Source: Sphingobium nicotianae (GTDB taxonomy: Bacteria > Pseudomonadota > Alphaproteobacteria > Sphingomonadales > Sphingomonadaceae). From it: a DNA stretch of 64,000 bases. Below, piece by piece: positions 1 through 8,103 of this stretch (position 1 is the stretch's first letter; each line of letters opens with the position of its first letter). Position numbers and translations under genes: made by a program. Below the pieces are notes generated by a model. It worked only from the letters and a program-made list of their open reading frames with translations, had not been told where the DNA came from and ran no database searches. Where the stretch lies: assembly GCF_018603885.1 (NCBI RefSeq), contig NZ_JAHGAW010000007.1:131443-195442 (forward strand). Reading direction: 5' to 3'.

Positions 1-560
1 CCGATCAGCTCGGACTTGAGCAGAAGCGCGCGGTCCAGCTCCGCCTCGTCGTGCACCTCGACCAGTGCGTCCATGCCGAGTGCCATCGCCACTTCCTCGA
101 TCTCCAGCATCTGCGCGTCGGAGAGGGCCGCGACGATGATCAGGATCGCGTCCGCGCCGATCGAGCGGCTCTCCAGCACTTGCCAGGGGTCGACGATGAA
201 ATCCTTGCGCAGCACCGGCAGCGAACAGGCCGAGCGCGCCGCCACCAGATAATCCTCATGTCCCTGGAAATAGGGTGCATCGGTCAGCACCGAGAGGCAG
301 GCGGCGCCGCCGGCCTCATAGGCGCGGGCATGGGCCGGCGGATCGAAGTCGGCGCGGATCAGCCCCTTGGACGGGCTCGCCTTCTTGACCTCGGCGATGA
401 GGCCATAGCCATCGAGCGCCGCACGATCGAGCGCCCGGCGGAAGCCGCGGGGCGGCGTCTGGCCGGTGCAGCGCAACTCCAGCTCGGCGAGGCCGGTCTG
501 GGCCTTGCGTGCCGCCACTTCCTCGCGCTTGGTCGCGATAATCTCGTCGAGCTTGTTCAT
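1..560 (-). CDS. trpC: Indole-3-glycerol phosphate synthase, cut by the window edge
   Basis: This minus-strand gene starts at 560 ([20 protein letters not shown]) and runs off the left edge after about 186 codons, so roughly the last quarter of the protein is missing. Visible hallmarks are [10 protein letters not shown], the phosphate- and substrate-binding segment with the catalytic Lys, and [11 protein letters not shown], both typical of TrpC. The enzyme converts carboxyphenylamino-deoxyribulose phosphate to indole-3-glycerol phosphate in the cytoplasm. Its ATG overlaps the trpD stop codon by four bases (ATGA), so the two are probably translationally coupled. Identification is secure; only the missing C-terminus is unknown. 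Confidence 0.96.
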   Translation of the reverse strand, partial: MNKLDEIIATKREEVAARKAQTGLAELELRCTGQTPPRGFRRALDRAALDGYGLIAEVKKASPSKGLIRADFDPPAHARAYEAGGAACLSVLTDAPYFQGHEDYLVAARSACSLPVLRKDFIVDPWQVLESRSIGADAILIIVAALSDAQMLEIEEVAMALGMDALVEVHDEAELDRALLLKSELI

Positions 561-1570
561 CGATAGGCGATCCAGCAGTTGAGCAGGGCGTTGGCAAGCC
601 CCTTGTCGATCGCCTCGGCCGCTTCCTCAACACCTTCAGCCAATGTGTCGACGGCGCCCGCGACCATCAGGGCGGCGGCGGCGTTGAGTAGAACCGCATC
701 GCGATAGGCGCCCGGTTCGCCGTGAAGCAGGGCTCGCAGCGCGGCAGCATTATGCGCCGGATCGCCACCACGGATCGCCTCGAGCGGATGGCTCGGCAGG
801 CCGGCGTCGGCGGCGCTGATCCGACGCATCGCGACAAGACCATCGCCGCGCACCTCCGCGACGTCATTGCCGCCGGCAAGGCTGAGCTCATCCAATCCCT
901 CATCGCCCGAGATCACCATGGCATGCTCGGTGCCGAGCGCGGCCAGTGCCTGCGCATAGATCGGCACATAAGCCGGCCGGGCAATTCCGATCAGCTGACG
1001 CGTGACCCCGGCGGGATTGGCGAGCGGCCCCATCAGGTTGAAGATCGTGCGTCGGCCGATCGCCTTGCGGATCGGCCCGAGCCGCTTGAGCGAAGGGTGG
1101 TGCGCCTGCGCGAAGAGGAAGCAGATGCCGATGTCGGCGAGGCTGCGCTCGGCATGGCGCGCGGCGGCATCGAGATCGAGCCCCAGCGCTTCCAGCGTGT
1201 CGGCGGCGCCCGCCTTGGAGGATGCGGCGCGATTGCCATGCTTGGCCACCGGCACGTCGCAGGCCGCGACGACGAGGCTGACGGCGGTCGAGACATTGAG
1301 CGTGTGATGCCCGTCGCCGCCCGTGCCGCAGACATCGATTGCCCCTTGCGGCGCCGCGATCGGAATGAGGCGCGCGCGCATCTCGCGTGCGGCGGCGGCG
1401 ATCTCGATATCGGTCTCGCCGCGCTCGGAAAGCGTCACCAGGAACCGCGCGATCGCTTCCTCGCTCACCTTGCCGTCGAGGATCGCCGCAAAGGCGTGCG
1501 CGGCTTCGTCCGCGGCGAGCGGCGATGCTGGATCGGGCAGGGCGGTCAGGGCAGTCATAACGGCGTCCAT
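557..1570 (-). CDS. trpD: Anthranilate phosphoribosyltransferase
   Basis: This 337-residue protein transfers phosphoribose from PRPP to anthranilate, the second committed step of tryptophan synthesis. It has the family motifs in order: CGTGGDG (PRPP binding), [25 protein letters not shown], and [19 protein letters not shown] followed by [11 protein letters not shown]. The length is normal for TrpD. It lies directly upstream of trpC with an ATGA overlap. In many relatives trpG sits just upstream; here trpG starts about 1.8 kb away beyond a plus-strand lipoprotein and a DUF5990-like gene, so trpD-trpC probably has its own promoter in 1571-1815. Confidence 0.97.
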   Translation of the reverse strand: MDAVMTALTALPDPASPLAADEAAHAFAAILDGKVSEEAIARFLVTLSERGETDIEIAAAAREMRARLIPIAAPQGAIDVCGTGGDGHHTLNVSTAVSLVVAACDVPVAKHGNRAASSKAGAADTLEALGLDLDAAARHAERSLADIGICFLFAQAHHPSLKRLGPIRKAIGRRTIFNLMGPLANPAGVTRQLIGIARPAYVPIYAQALAALGTEHAMVISGDEGLDELSLAGGNDVAEVRGDGLVAMRRISAADAGLPSHPLEAIRGGDPAHNAAALRALLHGEPGAYRDAVLLNAAAALMVAGAVDTLAEGVEEAAEAIDKGLANALLNCWIAYR

Positions 1571-1815
1571 AGGGGCGGTGACGCCGAAATGTCGAGCCGT
1601 TCGAGCGCGTGGAACGCGAAATGCTCGGCATGCGCTGCGAGGCCGGACAACGGAGCATTCGGGATATTACGCATTATTGCCCTGTCAGTCGGAGCGTATC
1701 TGACGGGTAGCATCGGCGTACACGCCATGCCTGCCGATCCGAAAGGCCGGCCGGGCAGCGCCGGTTTCGATTGAGGAGAAGCTTTTCGCTTTGCCGTGTG
1801 CTCATGGAGGATGCC

Positions 1816-2193
1816 ATGAATCGCTCGATTTCCCTGCTGGGTCTCTCCCTGTTCGTCGCGCCGCTCGCCGCCTGCGTGGACGACGGCTATGGCGTCATGT
1901 CGGTGGGCATGTCCTATCCCTATTCCGGTTATTATGACGGCTTTTACGGGCCGATCTATGATGGCTATTGGGGCAGTAACGGCTTTTTCTACTATCGGCA
2001 GAACGAGCGCGACCGGTTCCGGCGGGGCGGGCATGACCATTTCCGCAGGGAGGGGAATATGCCCGGCGGCAACTTCCGTCCCATGCAGGGCAATGTGCGG
2101 CCGGACGGACGTGCGCATATGCCGCATTTCGATGGCGGGCGCGGCCGCGATGGCCGGCCCGGTCGGGATGAAGGCGGGCACGATCACCACTGA
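1816..2193 (+). CDS. Small Gly/Tyr/His/Asp-rich putative lipoprotein
   Basis: The ATG at 1816 was chosen because GGAGG lies five bases upstream; an in-frame ATG at 1804 is less well placed. The 125-residue product begins MNRSISLLGLSLFVAPLAAC, a short hydrophobic signal ending in a lipobox-like LAAC, so it is probably exported and lipidated. The mature part is low in complexity: Tyr/Gly-rich at first, then Arg/Gly/His/Asp-rich, ending GGHDHH. No catalytic motif is visible. It lies on the opposite strand to the flanking trp genes and converges on the DUF5990-like gene. The function is unknown; a metal-binding or envelope structural role would only be a guess from composition. Confidence 0.65.
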   Translation: MNRSISLLGLSLFVAPLAACVDDGYGVMSVGMSYPYSGYYDGFYGPIYDGYWGSNGFFYYRQNERDRFRRGGHDHFRREGNMPGGNFRPMQGNVRPDGRAHMPHFDGGRGRDGRPGRDEGGHDHH

Positions 2194-2202
2194 CAGGCTG
2201 AT

Positions 2203-2264
2203 GGCGGCGTGACGCGGTGAGAGGGGGACGTTAGGCCCGCTTCTTCATCGTCACGCCCGCCGCC
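2203..2264. terminator. Imperfect hairpin between convergent genes
   Basis: The arm GGCGGCGTGACG (2203-2214) can pair with CGTCACGCCCGCCGCC (2249-2264), with a small bulge and a long loop. It lies in the 112-bp gap between the convergent lipoprotein gene and the DUF5990-like gene. There is no strong T-tract on either side, so this is only a weak terminator candidate. Confidence 0.25.
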
Positions 2265-2305
2265 CTTATGGAGTTGGCGGATCGCGAGAAAGCGGGAAAG
2301 GCTCG

Positions 2306-2773
2306 CTACAGGGCGGCCTGCTCGGACTCCACATCGGCCTCGGGGATATCCACGATCCGCCAGACGACCGGCACCTTGCCGCCGCCTGCCTTGCGTCCGC
2401 TCATATCCGCTTCGAGCCGGCCGCCGCTTTCCTGCGCGTCGTGCACCAGCCCCCAGCCGATGTCCGCCAGCCGCGCCTTGACGCGATTGACGTAGCCCGG
2501 AAGCTCGGTCCGCTGCCAGGAGAGATAGACGAACCGGTCCTGGGGCCGCCCGAAGGCGAAGGGACCGAGGAACACCGGCGGCTGCGTTTCATCCTCCGCC
2601 GCCGCGACCCGCAGCTCGAAATCGAAGGCCAGCTTGCCGTCGTCCCGCAGGACGCCCTCGTGCAGCTGCTCCTTGTTGTCCTGCAGACCGAAACGGACCG
2701 CGCTCCCATCCCCATCGGGCGGCTTCGGATCGTCACGCAGCAGGCGCATCTTGAGCGCGGTCGTGGCTGCCAT
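2306..2773 (-). CDS. DUF5990-like conserved protein
   Basis: This 155-residue cytoplasmic protein has no signal peptide or membrane segment. Its centre carries FLGPFAFGRPQDRFVYLSWQ, which resembles the FxGPxAxGPxxDRFVYLxW signature I associate with DUF5990 proteins of unknown function. That family call is from memory and moderate in confidence. Its ATG shares one base with the trpG stop codon (TGATG), so it is translated from the trpG message, probably by re-initiation. Nothing in the protein suggests a role in tryptophan synthesis; the linkage may be only transcriptional. Confidence 0.7.
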   Translation of the reverse strand: MAATTALKMRLLRDDPKPPDGDGSAVRFGLQDNKEQLHEGVLRDDGKLAFDFELRVAAAEDETQPPVFLGPFAFGRPQDRFVYLSWQRTELPGYVNRVKARLADIGWGLVHDAQESGGRLEADMSGRKAGGGKVPVVWRIVDIPEADVESEQAAL

Positions 2774-3357
2774 CAGGCGCGCTCGGCGACTTTCATGCCC
2801 GCCGCCGTCATGAAATTGGCCAGCATGGCGTGGCCATGCTCGGTGGCGATGCTCTCGGGATGGAACTGGACGCCGTGGATCGGCAGGCTCTCGTGGCGGA
2901 AGCCCATGACCGAGCCGTCCTCGCTGGTCGCATTGATCAGCAGGCTGGCGGGAATATCCTCGACGATCAGCGAGTGATAGCGCGTCGCGGTGAAGGGCGA
3001 GGGCAGGCCCGCGAACAGCCCCGTGCCATCATGGCGGACGGGCGACGTCTTGCCATGCATCAGCCCGCCACGCACGACCCGCCCGCCGAAATGCTGGCCG
3101 ATCGTCTGGTGGCCGAGGCAGACCCCGAGCAGCGGCTTGCCCGCATCGGCGCAGGCCGCGACGAGATCGAGGCTGATGCCCGCCTCATTCGGTGTGCAGG
3201 GGCCGGGCGAGAGCAGGAAGGCCTCGGCGCCTGTCGAGAGCGCCTGGCCCGCCGACATGGCATCGTTGCGCACGACTTCCACCTCGGCACCCAGCTCCAT
3301 CAGATAGTGGACGAGGTTCCAGGTGAAGCTGTCATAATTGTCGATGACGAGGATCAT
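2773..3357 (-). CDS. trpG: Anthranilate synthase glutamine amidotransferase subunit
   Basis: This 194-residue class I glutamine amidotransferase starts at [19 protein letters not shown]; an ATG twelve codons upstream adds a basic tail foreign to the family. It supplies ammonia to TrpE, and the same protein often serves aminodeoxychorismate synthase (PabA). LLGVCLGHQ carries the catalytic Cys, and GVQFHPES the His and Glu of the triad. [12 protein letters not shown] is the usual oxyanion strand. It is not next to trpE here: about 4.7 kb with four other genes intervenes. It shares one base with the following DUF5990-like gene. Confidence 0.96.
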   Translation of the reverse strand: MILVIDNYDSFTWNLVHYLMELGAEVEVVRNDAMSAGQALSTGAEAFLLSPGPCTPNEAGISLDLVAACADAGKPLLGVCLGHQTIGQHFGGRVVRGGLMHGKTSPVRHDGTGLFAGLPSPFTATRYHSLIVEDIPASLLINATSEDGSVMGFRHESLPIHGVQFHPESIATEHGHAMLANFMTAAGMKVAERA

Positions 3358-3419
3358 GGCTTCGCATCTAGGGCGCGGGCGGGTGGTGCGCAAGACGCGA
3401 GGCAGGCTATAGGGACAGC

Positions 3420-3920
3420 ATGACCGACAGCGACGATCCCATCATCCTGCTCACCACCGGCGGGACCATCGACAAGCTCTATTTCGACGCGCTCAGCGAA
3501 TATCAGATCGGCGAGTCCATCCTGCCGCGCCTGTTCGCCATGGCGCGGGTGACGCAGCCGTTCGAGATCGAGGAAGTGCTGCGCAAGGACAGTCTCGAAC
3601 TGAGCGATGCGGACCGCGCCCTGATTGCCGCGCGGGTCGCGGCCGCGCCGTCCTCGCGGATCGTCATCACCCACGGTACCGACACGATGACGGAAACGGC
3701 GCGGGCGCTGGCGGACATTCCCGGCAAGACGATCGTGCTGGTTGGCGCGCTGGCCCCGGCGCGCTTCGTGGAGAGCGACGCGACCTTCAATCTCGGCATG
3801 GCCTTCGCCACCGCGCAGGTGGCGCCGCCCGGCGTCTATATCACGATGAACGGGACGGTGTTCCGCGCGGATCAGGTGGTGAAGGACCGGGAGCGTGGGG
3901 CATTCGTGAAGACCCGGTGA
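3420..3920 (+). CDS. Single-domain asparaginase-like protein
   Basis: The 166-residue protein matches only the N-terminal domain of type I/II L-asparaginases. It has the first catalytic Thr motif [11 protein letters not shown] near the N-terminus and the second, [14 protein letters not shown], near residue 85, followed by [14 protein letters not shown]. Full enzymes are about 330 residues and form their active site with a C-terminal domain absent here. Short asparaginase-domain proteins of about 160 residues do occur in proteobacteria, so this may be a natural family rather than a truncation. It starts 63 bp from the divergent trpG. Asparagine hydrolysis is plausible but unproven. Confidence 0.8.
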   Translation: MTDSDDPIILLTTGGTIDKLYFDALSEYQIGESILPRLFAMARVTQPFEIEEVLRKDSLELSDADRALIAARVAAAPSSRIVITHGTDTMTETARALADIPGKTIVLVGALAPARFVESDATFNLGMAFATAQVAPPGVYITMNGTVFRADQVVKDRERGAFVKTR

Positions 3921-3923
3921 GGT

Positions 3924-5000
3924 CTACTCCGCCATGAATTGCGCCACGTCCGCGATCCAGTATTCCGGCCGGAACAAGGTGCCGTGCCCCCGCGTCTTGT
4001 CGCTCGCCGACACCAGCACGAAGCGCGCATGCGGCATCCGCGCCACCGCCTTGTCGGCGATGCCCAGCGAGACCGGATTGACGAGATCGTCGGCGAAGTT
4101 GATCCACAGCAGCGGCGCGCTGATCCGCCCGAGCTTGTCCCAGGGATTGTAGGTTCGCGAGGCGTCGGTCTGGTAGATCATGTCATTGGCATCGCGACCC
4201 GACGCCAGGCTCGCCGCCATGCCCTGCTCGACGAACGCGTCCGCCGCCGCCCGCGTCGGATAGCCGGTCTGTAGATTGAGCGCGCTTCCCGACATCAGCA
4301 TCTGGATGCTCGTCGCGGTGCGCAGACCGGCGAGGGGCGGCGTGGTGTAGTTGCCCCCCTTCCACAGCGGATCGGCCTTAATCGCGTCGATCGTCAGCTT
4401 GCGCTGCATCCGGTTCTGCCCGGCGACTTCGACCGGATAGGCACCGATCGGGATGAACTTCTCCGCGAACTCGGGATAGGTCGTCGCCCATTGGAAGGTC
4501 ATCATGCCGCCCATCGACATGCCGATGATCGCCTTGAGTTTGCGCACGCCGAGCTTCGCCAGCATCGCCTTCTCGCCCTCGACCATGTCGGCATAGTCAT
4601 AGGCGGGGAAGGCCATGCGCAGCCCGTCGCTCGGCTTGGAGGAGCCGCCATGGCCGATCGCGTCGGGCAGGATCACATAGTAACGGCTCTTGTCGAACGG
4701 CGCGCCGGAGCCGAACAGCGCGGTGCCCAGCGGCTCGCCGAGGAAGCTCGCGCCATTGCCGCCGGTGCCGTGGAGCGCCATCACGGCATTGTCGATCTCG
4801 CCGCGGGCATTGCGATGCGGCGTGCCGACCGTGGTCCAGGCGAGCGTCAGCTCAGGGAGCTTCGCCCCGTCATGAAAGACAAAATCCCGGACGGTCAGCG
4901 TCTCGTCCCTGCGGGTCGCATCGCCCTGGGCGGAGGCCGGCGCGCTCATGACAAGCGCGGCGACGGTGACGACGGCTGAAACGACTGCATGAAGGCCCAT
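3924..5000 (-). CDS. Exported alpha/beta hydrolase of the MetX (homoserine acetyltransferase-like) type
   Basis: The 358-residue protein begins with a Sec signal peptide (about residues 1-24, ending SAPASAQG). The rest is an alpha/beta-hydrolase of the homoserine O-acetyltransferase superfamily: GTGGNGASFL oxyanion loop, nucleophile elbow IIGMSMGGMMTFQWA, a late acid in WINFADDLVNP, and the catalytic His in DKTRGHGTLF. The signal peptide argues against methionine synthesis, because true MetX is cytoplasmic. A secreted or periplasmic esterase-like function is more likely. Its stop lies four bases from the end of the convergent asparaginase-domain gene, and it follows the CDF gene by 27 bp, so it is probably co-transcribed with it. 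Confidence 0.8.
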   Translation of the reverse strand: MGLHAVVSAVVTVAALVMSAPASAQGDATRRDETLTVRDFVFHDGAKLPELTLAWTTVGTPHRNARGEIDNAVMALHGTGGNGASFLGEPLGTALFGSGAPFDKSRYYVILPDAIGHGGSSKPSDGLRMAFPAYDYADMVEGEKAMLAKLGVRKLKAIIGMSMGGMMTFQWATTYPEFAEKFIPIGAYPVEVAGQNRMQRKLTIDAIKADPLWKGGNYTTPPLAGLRTATSIQMLMSGSALNLQTGYPTRAAADAFVEQGMAASLASGRDANDMIYQTDASRTYNPWDKLGRISAPLLWINFADDLVNPVSLGIADKAVARMPHARFVLVSASDKTRGHGTLFRPEYWIADVAQFMAE

Positions 5001-5027
5001 GCTCCTCTCCCCTCTGCCTGAGGCGTT

Positions 5028-5996
5028 TCAGCAATCCTGCCCGCACGCCTCGTCCTGGTCCACCTCGATCTGGATGGTGACATGGTCGATCCGGAAATGC
5101 GCTTCCAGATCCCGCGTGAGGCCGCGGATGAAGGCATTGCCGGGATGGCCGCCGGGCATGAAGAGATGGGCGGTCAGTGCCGTCTCGGTCGTGCTGATCG
5201 ACCAGATATGCAGGTCATGCACGTCCGCGACGCCGGGCTGGCCGCGCAGATAGACCGCGACCTGGCCATGATCGATATTGGCCGGCACGGCGAGCAGGCT
5301 CATCTTGACCGCATCGCGCAGCAGCCCCCAGCTCCCGGCAGCGATCACCAGGATGATGACAAGACTGGTCAGCGGGTCGATCCAGAGCGCGCCAGTGAGC
5401 ATGATCAGCACCCCGGCCGCGACCACGCCGAGCGAGACCAGCGCATCGGCCGCCATATGCAGATAGGCGCCGCGAATATTGAGATCGCCATGGCGCCCAC
5501 CCATGAAGAGCAGGGCCGTGCTGCCATTGATGACGATGCCGATCGCCGCGACGATGATCATCATGAGGCTGTCGACCGGCGCGGGTTCGAGGAAGCGCTG
5601 CACCGTTTCCAGTGCGATGGCTCCCACTGCGACCAGCAGCAGCGCCGCATTGATCAGCGCCGCGAGGATCGACGAGCTTTTGAGGCCATAGGTGAAACGG
5701 TGGTTCGGGCTGCGCTTCGAGAGGATCGTCGCGCCCCAGGCGATCAGCAGGCCGAGCACATCCGAGAGATTGTGCCCGGCGTCGGCGACCAGCGCCATCG
5801 AGCCGGAGAGGATGCCGTAAGCGCCCTCGATGACAACGAAGCCGGTGTTGAGGACGACGCCCATCGCGAAGGCACGGCCGAAATCCGCCGGAGCGTGGCC
5901 GTGACCCGGGCCGTGATGATGGCTATGCTCGTGCCCATGCCCATGATCGTGTTCATGGTCGTCAAGGTCATGGTCGTGATGGCGGTGTGCCTCCAT
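5028..5996 (-). CDS. Cation diffusion facilitator, divalent metal efflux
   Basis: This 322-residue inner-membrane transporter belongs to the CDF (CzcD/ZitB) family, which exports Zn, Cd or Co by proton exchange. The N-terminus is a His/Asp-rich cytoplasmic tail (residues 1-37, many HxH repeats). Six predicted helices follow, with metal-site motifs VADAGHNLSD in TM2 and HMAADALVSLG in TM5. The last 90 residues form the cytoplasmic dimerisation domain, ending with another His/Cys-containing tail. The length and motif spacing are standard. It lies between the FkbH-like gene and the MetX-like hydrolase on the same strand. Confidence 0.92.
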   Translation of the reverse strand: MEAHRHHDHDLDDHEHDHGHGHEHSHHHGPGHGHAPADFGRAFAMGVVLNTGFVVIEGAYGILSGSMALVADAGHNLSDVLGLLIAWGATILSKRSPNHRFTYGLKSSSILAALINAALLLVAVGAIALETVQRFLEPAPVDSLMMIIVAAIGIVINGSTALLFMGGRHGDLNIRGAYLHMAADALVSLGVVAAGVLIMLTGALWIDPLTSLVIILVIAAGSWGLLRDAVKMSLLAVPANIDHGQVAVYLRGQPGVADVHDLHIWSISTTETALTAHLFMPGGHPGNAFIRGLTRDLEAHFRIDHVTIQIEVDQDEACGQDC

Positions 5997-6041
5997 GCCG
6001 CCTGCCTATCAGAGCCTGTCTCGCGCTCCAAGTCGTGCGCG

Positions 6042-8018
6042 TCACTTCAATGCCGCGAACCAGTCGTCCATCATCCCGGTCAGTCGCATCAGCACCGAAG
6101 GCGCATAATGATAGGCATGGCCGAGCATCTCGGTCTCGGTGACGATGCCGCTGAGGTCGATCGTCTCGATATGCGCAGGATGCCGAGCAGCCGCGGCGCG
6201 CCACAGCGCGTTGAAGGCCCTGTCGCGGGCCTTGAGCTCGGCGCCGGTCAGATGTGGCAGTACATTATGGAAGTGGTCCGGCGCGTGCTCGGGGGGCAGG
6301 AACAGCAGCAGCTTGCGGTCGCTCGCTACGATGAACGCGCACATCGCCTCGAGGGCCCGGGTATAGACGGCCGGCTCGATCCGCGTCGCCACGTCGTCCC
6401 AGCGCCAGTCCATATAGTCTATGGCGGCATTGTAGACGAGGAATTCCGGGAAGGATCGTTCCTCGTAGTTGCCCGTCACCATTGACGACATCTTGAACAC
6501 ACGGGGAATATTGTCGAAGTCGATCTCGTCCTTGAAGCGGCTGTAGTGATGGAAGCCGCCGGACATGCAGTCGCTCATCACTCGCAGCCGGATCTTCGAC
6601 CAGTCGCGCGGTGCCTGGGCGGACAGGATCTGCTCCCGCACCTCTTCGAACGGCACATAGCGGATCGCAGCCGAGGATTGGGCGGGCAGCGGTCTGGCCA
6701 GGAGGGAAAGGTCGATCTCGCCATAGCGTTCCTGGAGCGCCCTGATCAGGAAGTCCTCGACGCCCATGTGCATGATCCGGCACGAAAAGGCGAGGTGGAC
6801 CGGCCTGCGCGTCCAGCGGTGATACACCACCGTCCCAACCAATCCCTCCAGCCCATGATGACCGTATTTGTCCCAGATGAAGGCGCAGAACACGTCATAG
6901 TCGGTGACGTTCATCACCTGCTCGCGCAGAGTGCCGGGGACGATGCGGGTTTTGGTGTAGTTGAGCGGATCGGCACGGTTGATCAGCTCCTCGATACGCT
7001 CGACGAAGCTCAGATTGTCCATCCGCGTCGTGTAGGTCGCGCAAATATCGCTCTGCAGCAGGAAGTCGGCATCCGAGAGGGAGCGACGGTCCGCGACCCG
7101 CGCCTCGAGGATGCGATAGTCTGCGATGCGGTTGCCGGCGATCGGTGGCTGGTCGAGCAGCCGCAGCAGCATCGCGTCGCACGCTGGCGAGCCGGCAAGC
7201 GCGACATGGAGGCCGGGCGCAGCGGCGGCGGCTTGGGCCAGCCCGCCCTCGTCGCTGTCGATGAAAAGCACATTGCCTGCCTCGAGCAGCATGTCCTCGA
7301 TCGTCTGCGCAACCACCTTGCCTTTCGGCTCGGCGCCGATGTGCGGGAATACCAGCTCGTCCCACAGGCCGGCCGCTTCGAGCCGGGCTTTTACCGTCTC
7401 GAAATCGCCTTCGGCGCAGATCGCCGACACGATGCCGCGTTCGTTGAGCGCGTGCACGATGCCGGCGTCCAGCCGCCAGGGCGCGCCATCCAGCCCCCAG
7501 ATGATCAACTTCGCCTTGAAGTGATCCTTGGCAGCGGAGGCGAAGAAATCGCCGATCGCCCTTGCCGTGATGGCCAGCTCCGCCGTCAACCTGCGCAGCA
7601 GTGCCTCGTCGAGCAGCTCATTGGCACGGGTGCGGTGGCCCATGCGGTGCGTGAGCAGGGCGAGGCCGAGCAGCGCGGAGTCGTCGAGGGCAGCGAGATC
7701 GCCGACATGGCCCTCCGGGAAGAAGGCGAGCAGCAGCAGGCTGTGAGCCTTGGCTGCCAGTTTGGGCGGAACGGCTCCGGCTGTCCCGATCGCGAGTGCC
7801 GCCTCGCCTTCGGTGATCGCGTCGAGTAGCAGCGCGACCGCTTCGACCAGGAGCACCTGGCCCGGCTCGGAATCCCAGAGGTCGGGCCGGGTGTCGGCCT
7901 CGGCGAGGATCGGCGCCAGCGCGTCCGGTGCCTTGCGGGCCAACGCGTCGTGGGCGAGGTCGAGATAGTCCGCGTCTGACAGGCTGGCTTGCGCCGCCCG
8001 GATCGCTGTCGCCTGCAT
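6042..8018 (-). CDS. Degenerate FkbH-like (HAD-IIIC) protein with a C-terminal SGNH-like region
   Basis: This is a 658-residue protein. Residues 1-165 are helical with no recognised domain. Residues 168-275 align with FkbH-type HAD-IIIC domains, but the DLDNTLW motif reads GLDGAPW (175-181), so the nucleophile Asp and the Thr are lost; the FIDDNP motif reads FIDSDE (252-257). Residues 312-420 match the segment after the HAD domain in FkbH proteins (RIEELINRADPLNYTKTR, then FIWDKYGHHGLEG). Residues about 455-658 resemble an SGNH-hydrolase-like tail (RVMSDCMSGGF near 480; GHAYHY near the end). FkbH proteins normally load glyceryl units on carrier proteins; this one is unlikely to be a HAD phosphatase. 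The role is unknown. It is 85 bp downstream of trpE. Confidence 0.6.
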   Translation of the reverse strand: MQATAIRAAQASLSDADYLDLAHDALARKAPDALAPILAEADTRPDLWDSEPGQVLLVEAVALLLDAITEGEAALAIGTAGAVPPKLAAKAHSLLLLAFFPEGHVGDLAALDDSALLGLALLTHRMGHRTRANELLDEALLRRLTAELAITARAIGDFFASAAKDHFKAKLIIWGLDGAPWRLDAGIVHALNERGIVSAICAEGDFETVKARLEAAGLWDELVFPHIGAEPKGKVVAQTIEDMLLEAGNVLFIDSDEGGLAQAAAAAPGLHVALAGSPACDAMLLRLLDQPPIAGNRIADYRILEARVADRRSLSDADFLLQSDICATYTTRMDNLSFVERIEELINRADPLNYTKTRIVPGTLREQVMNVTDYDVFCAFIWDKYGHHGLEGLVGTVVYHRWTRRPVHLAFSCRIMHMGVEDFLIRALQERYGEIDLSLLARPLPAQSSAAIRYVPFEEVREQILSAQAPRDWSKIRLRVMSDCMSGGFHHYSRFKDEIDFDNIPRVFKMSSMVTGNYEERSFPEFLVYNAAIDYMDWRWDDVATRIEPAVYTRALEAMCAFIVASDRKLLLFLPPEHAPDHFHNVLPHLTGAELKARDRAFNALWRAAAARHPAHIETIDLSGIVTETEMLGHAYHYAPSVLMRLTGMMDDWFAALK

Positions 8019-8103
8019 TGGTTGCCGGTCCCTTTCTTTTGGCAGGCCGCAGCGCTACCAAAACAGGGTTAACTCGCCGTAAACCGTTATTCTGCGGCGT
8101 TCG

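Noticed and set aside
1555-2190. A 211-codon minus-strand frame covering the lipoprotein gene and the trpD leader
   Set aside because: It overlaps the trpD start and its product is Ile/Ala/His-rich without structure. The plus-strand frame has a good ribosome site and a lipobox, so that one was preferred, with modest confidence.
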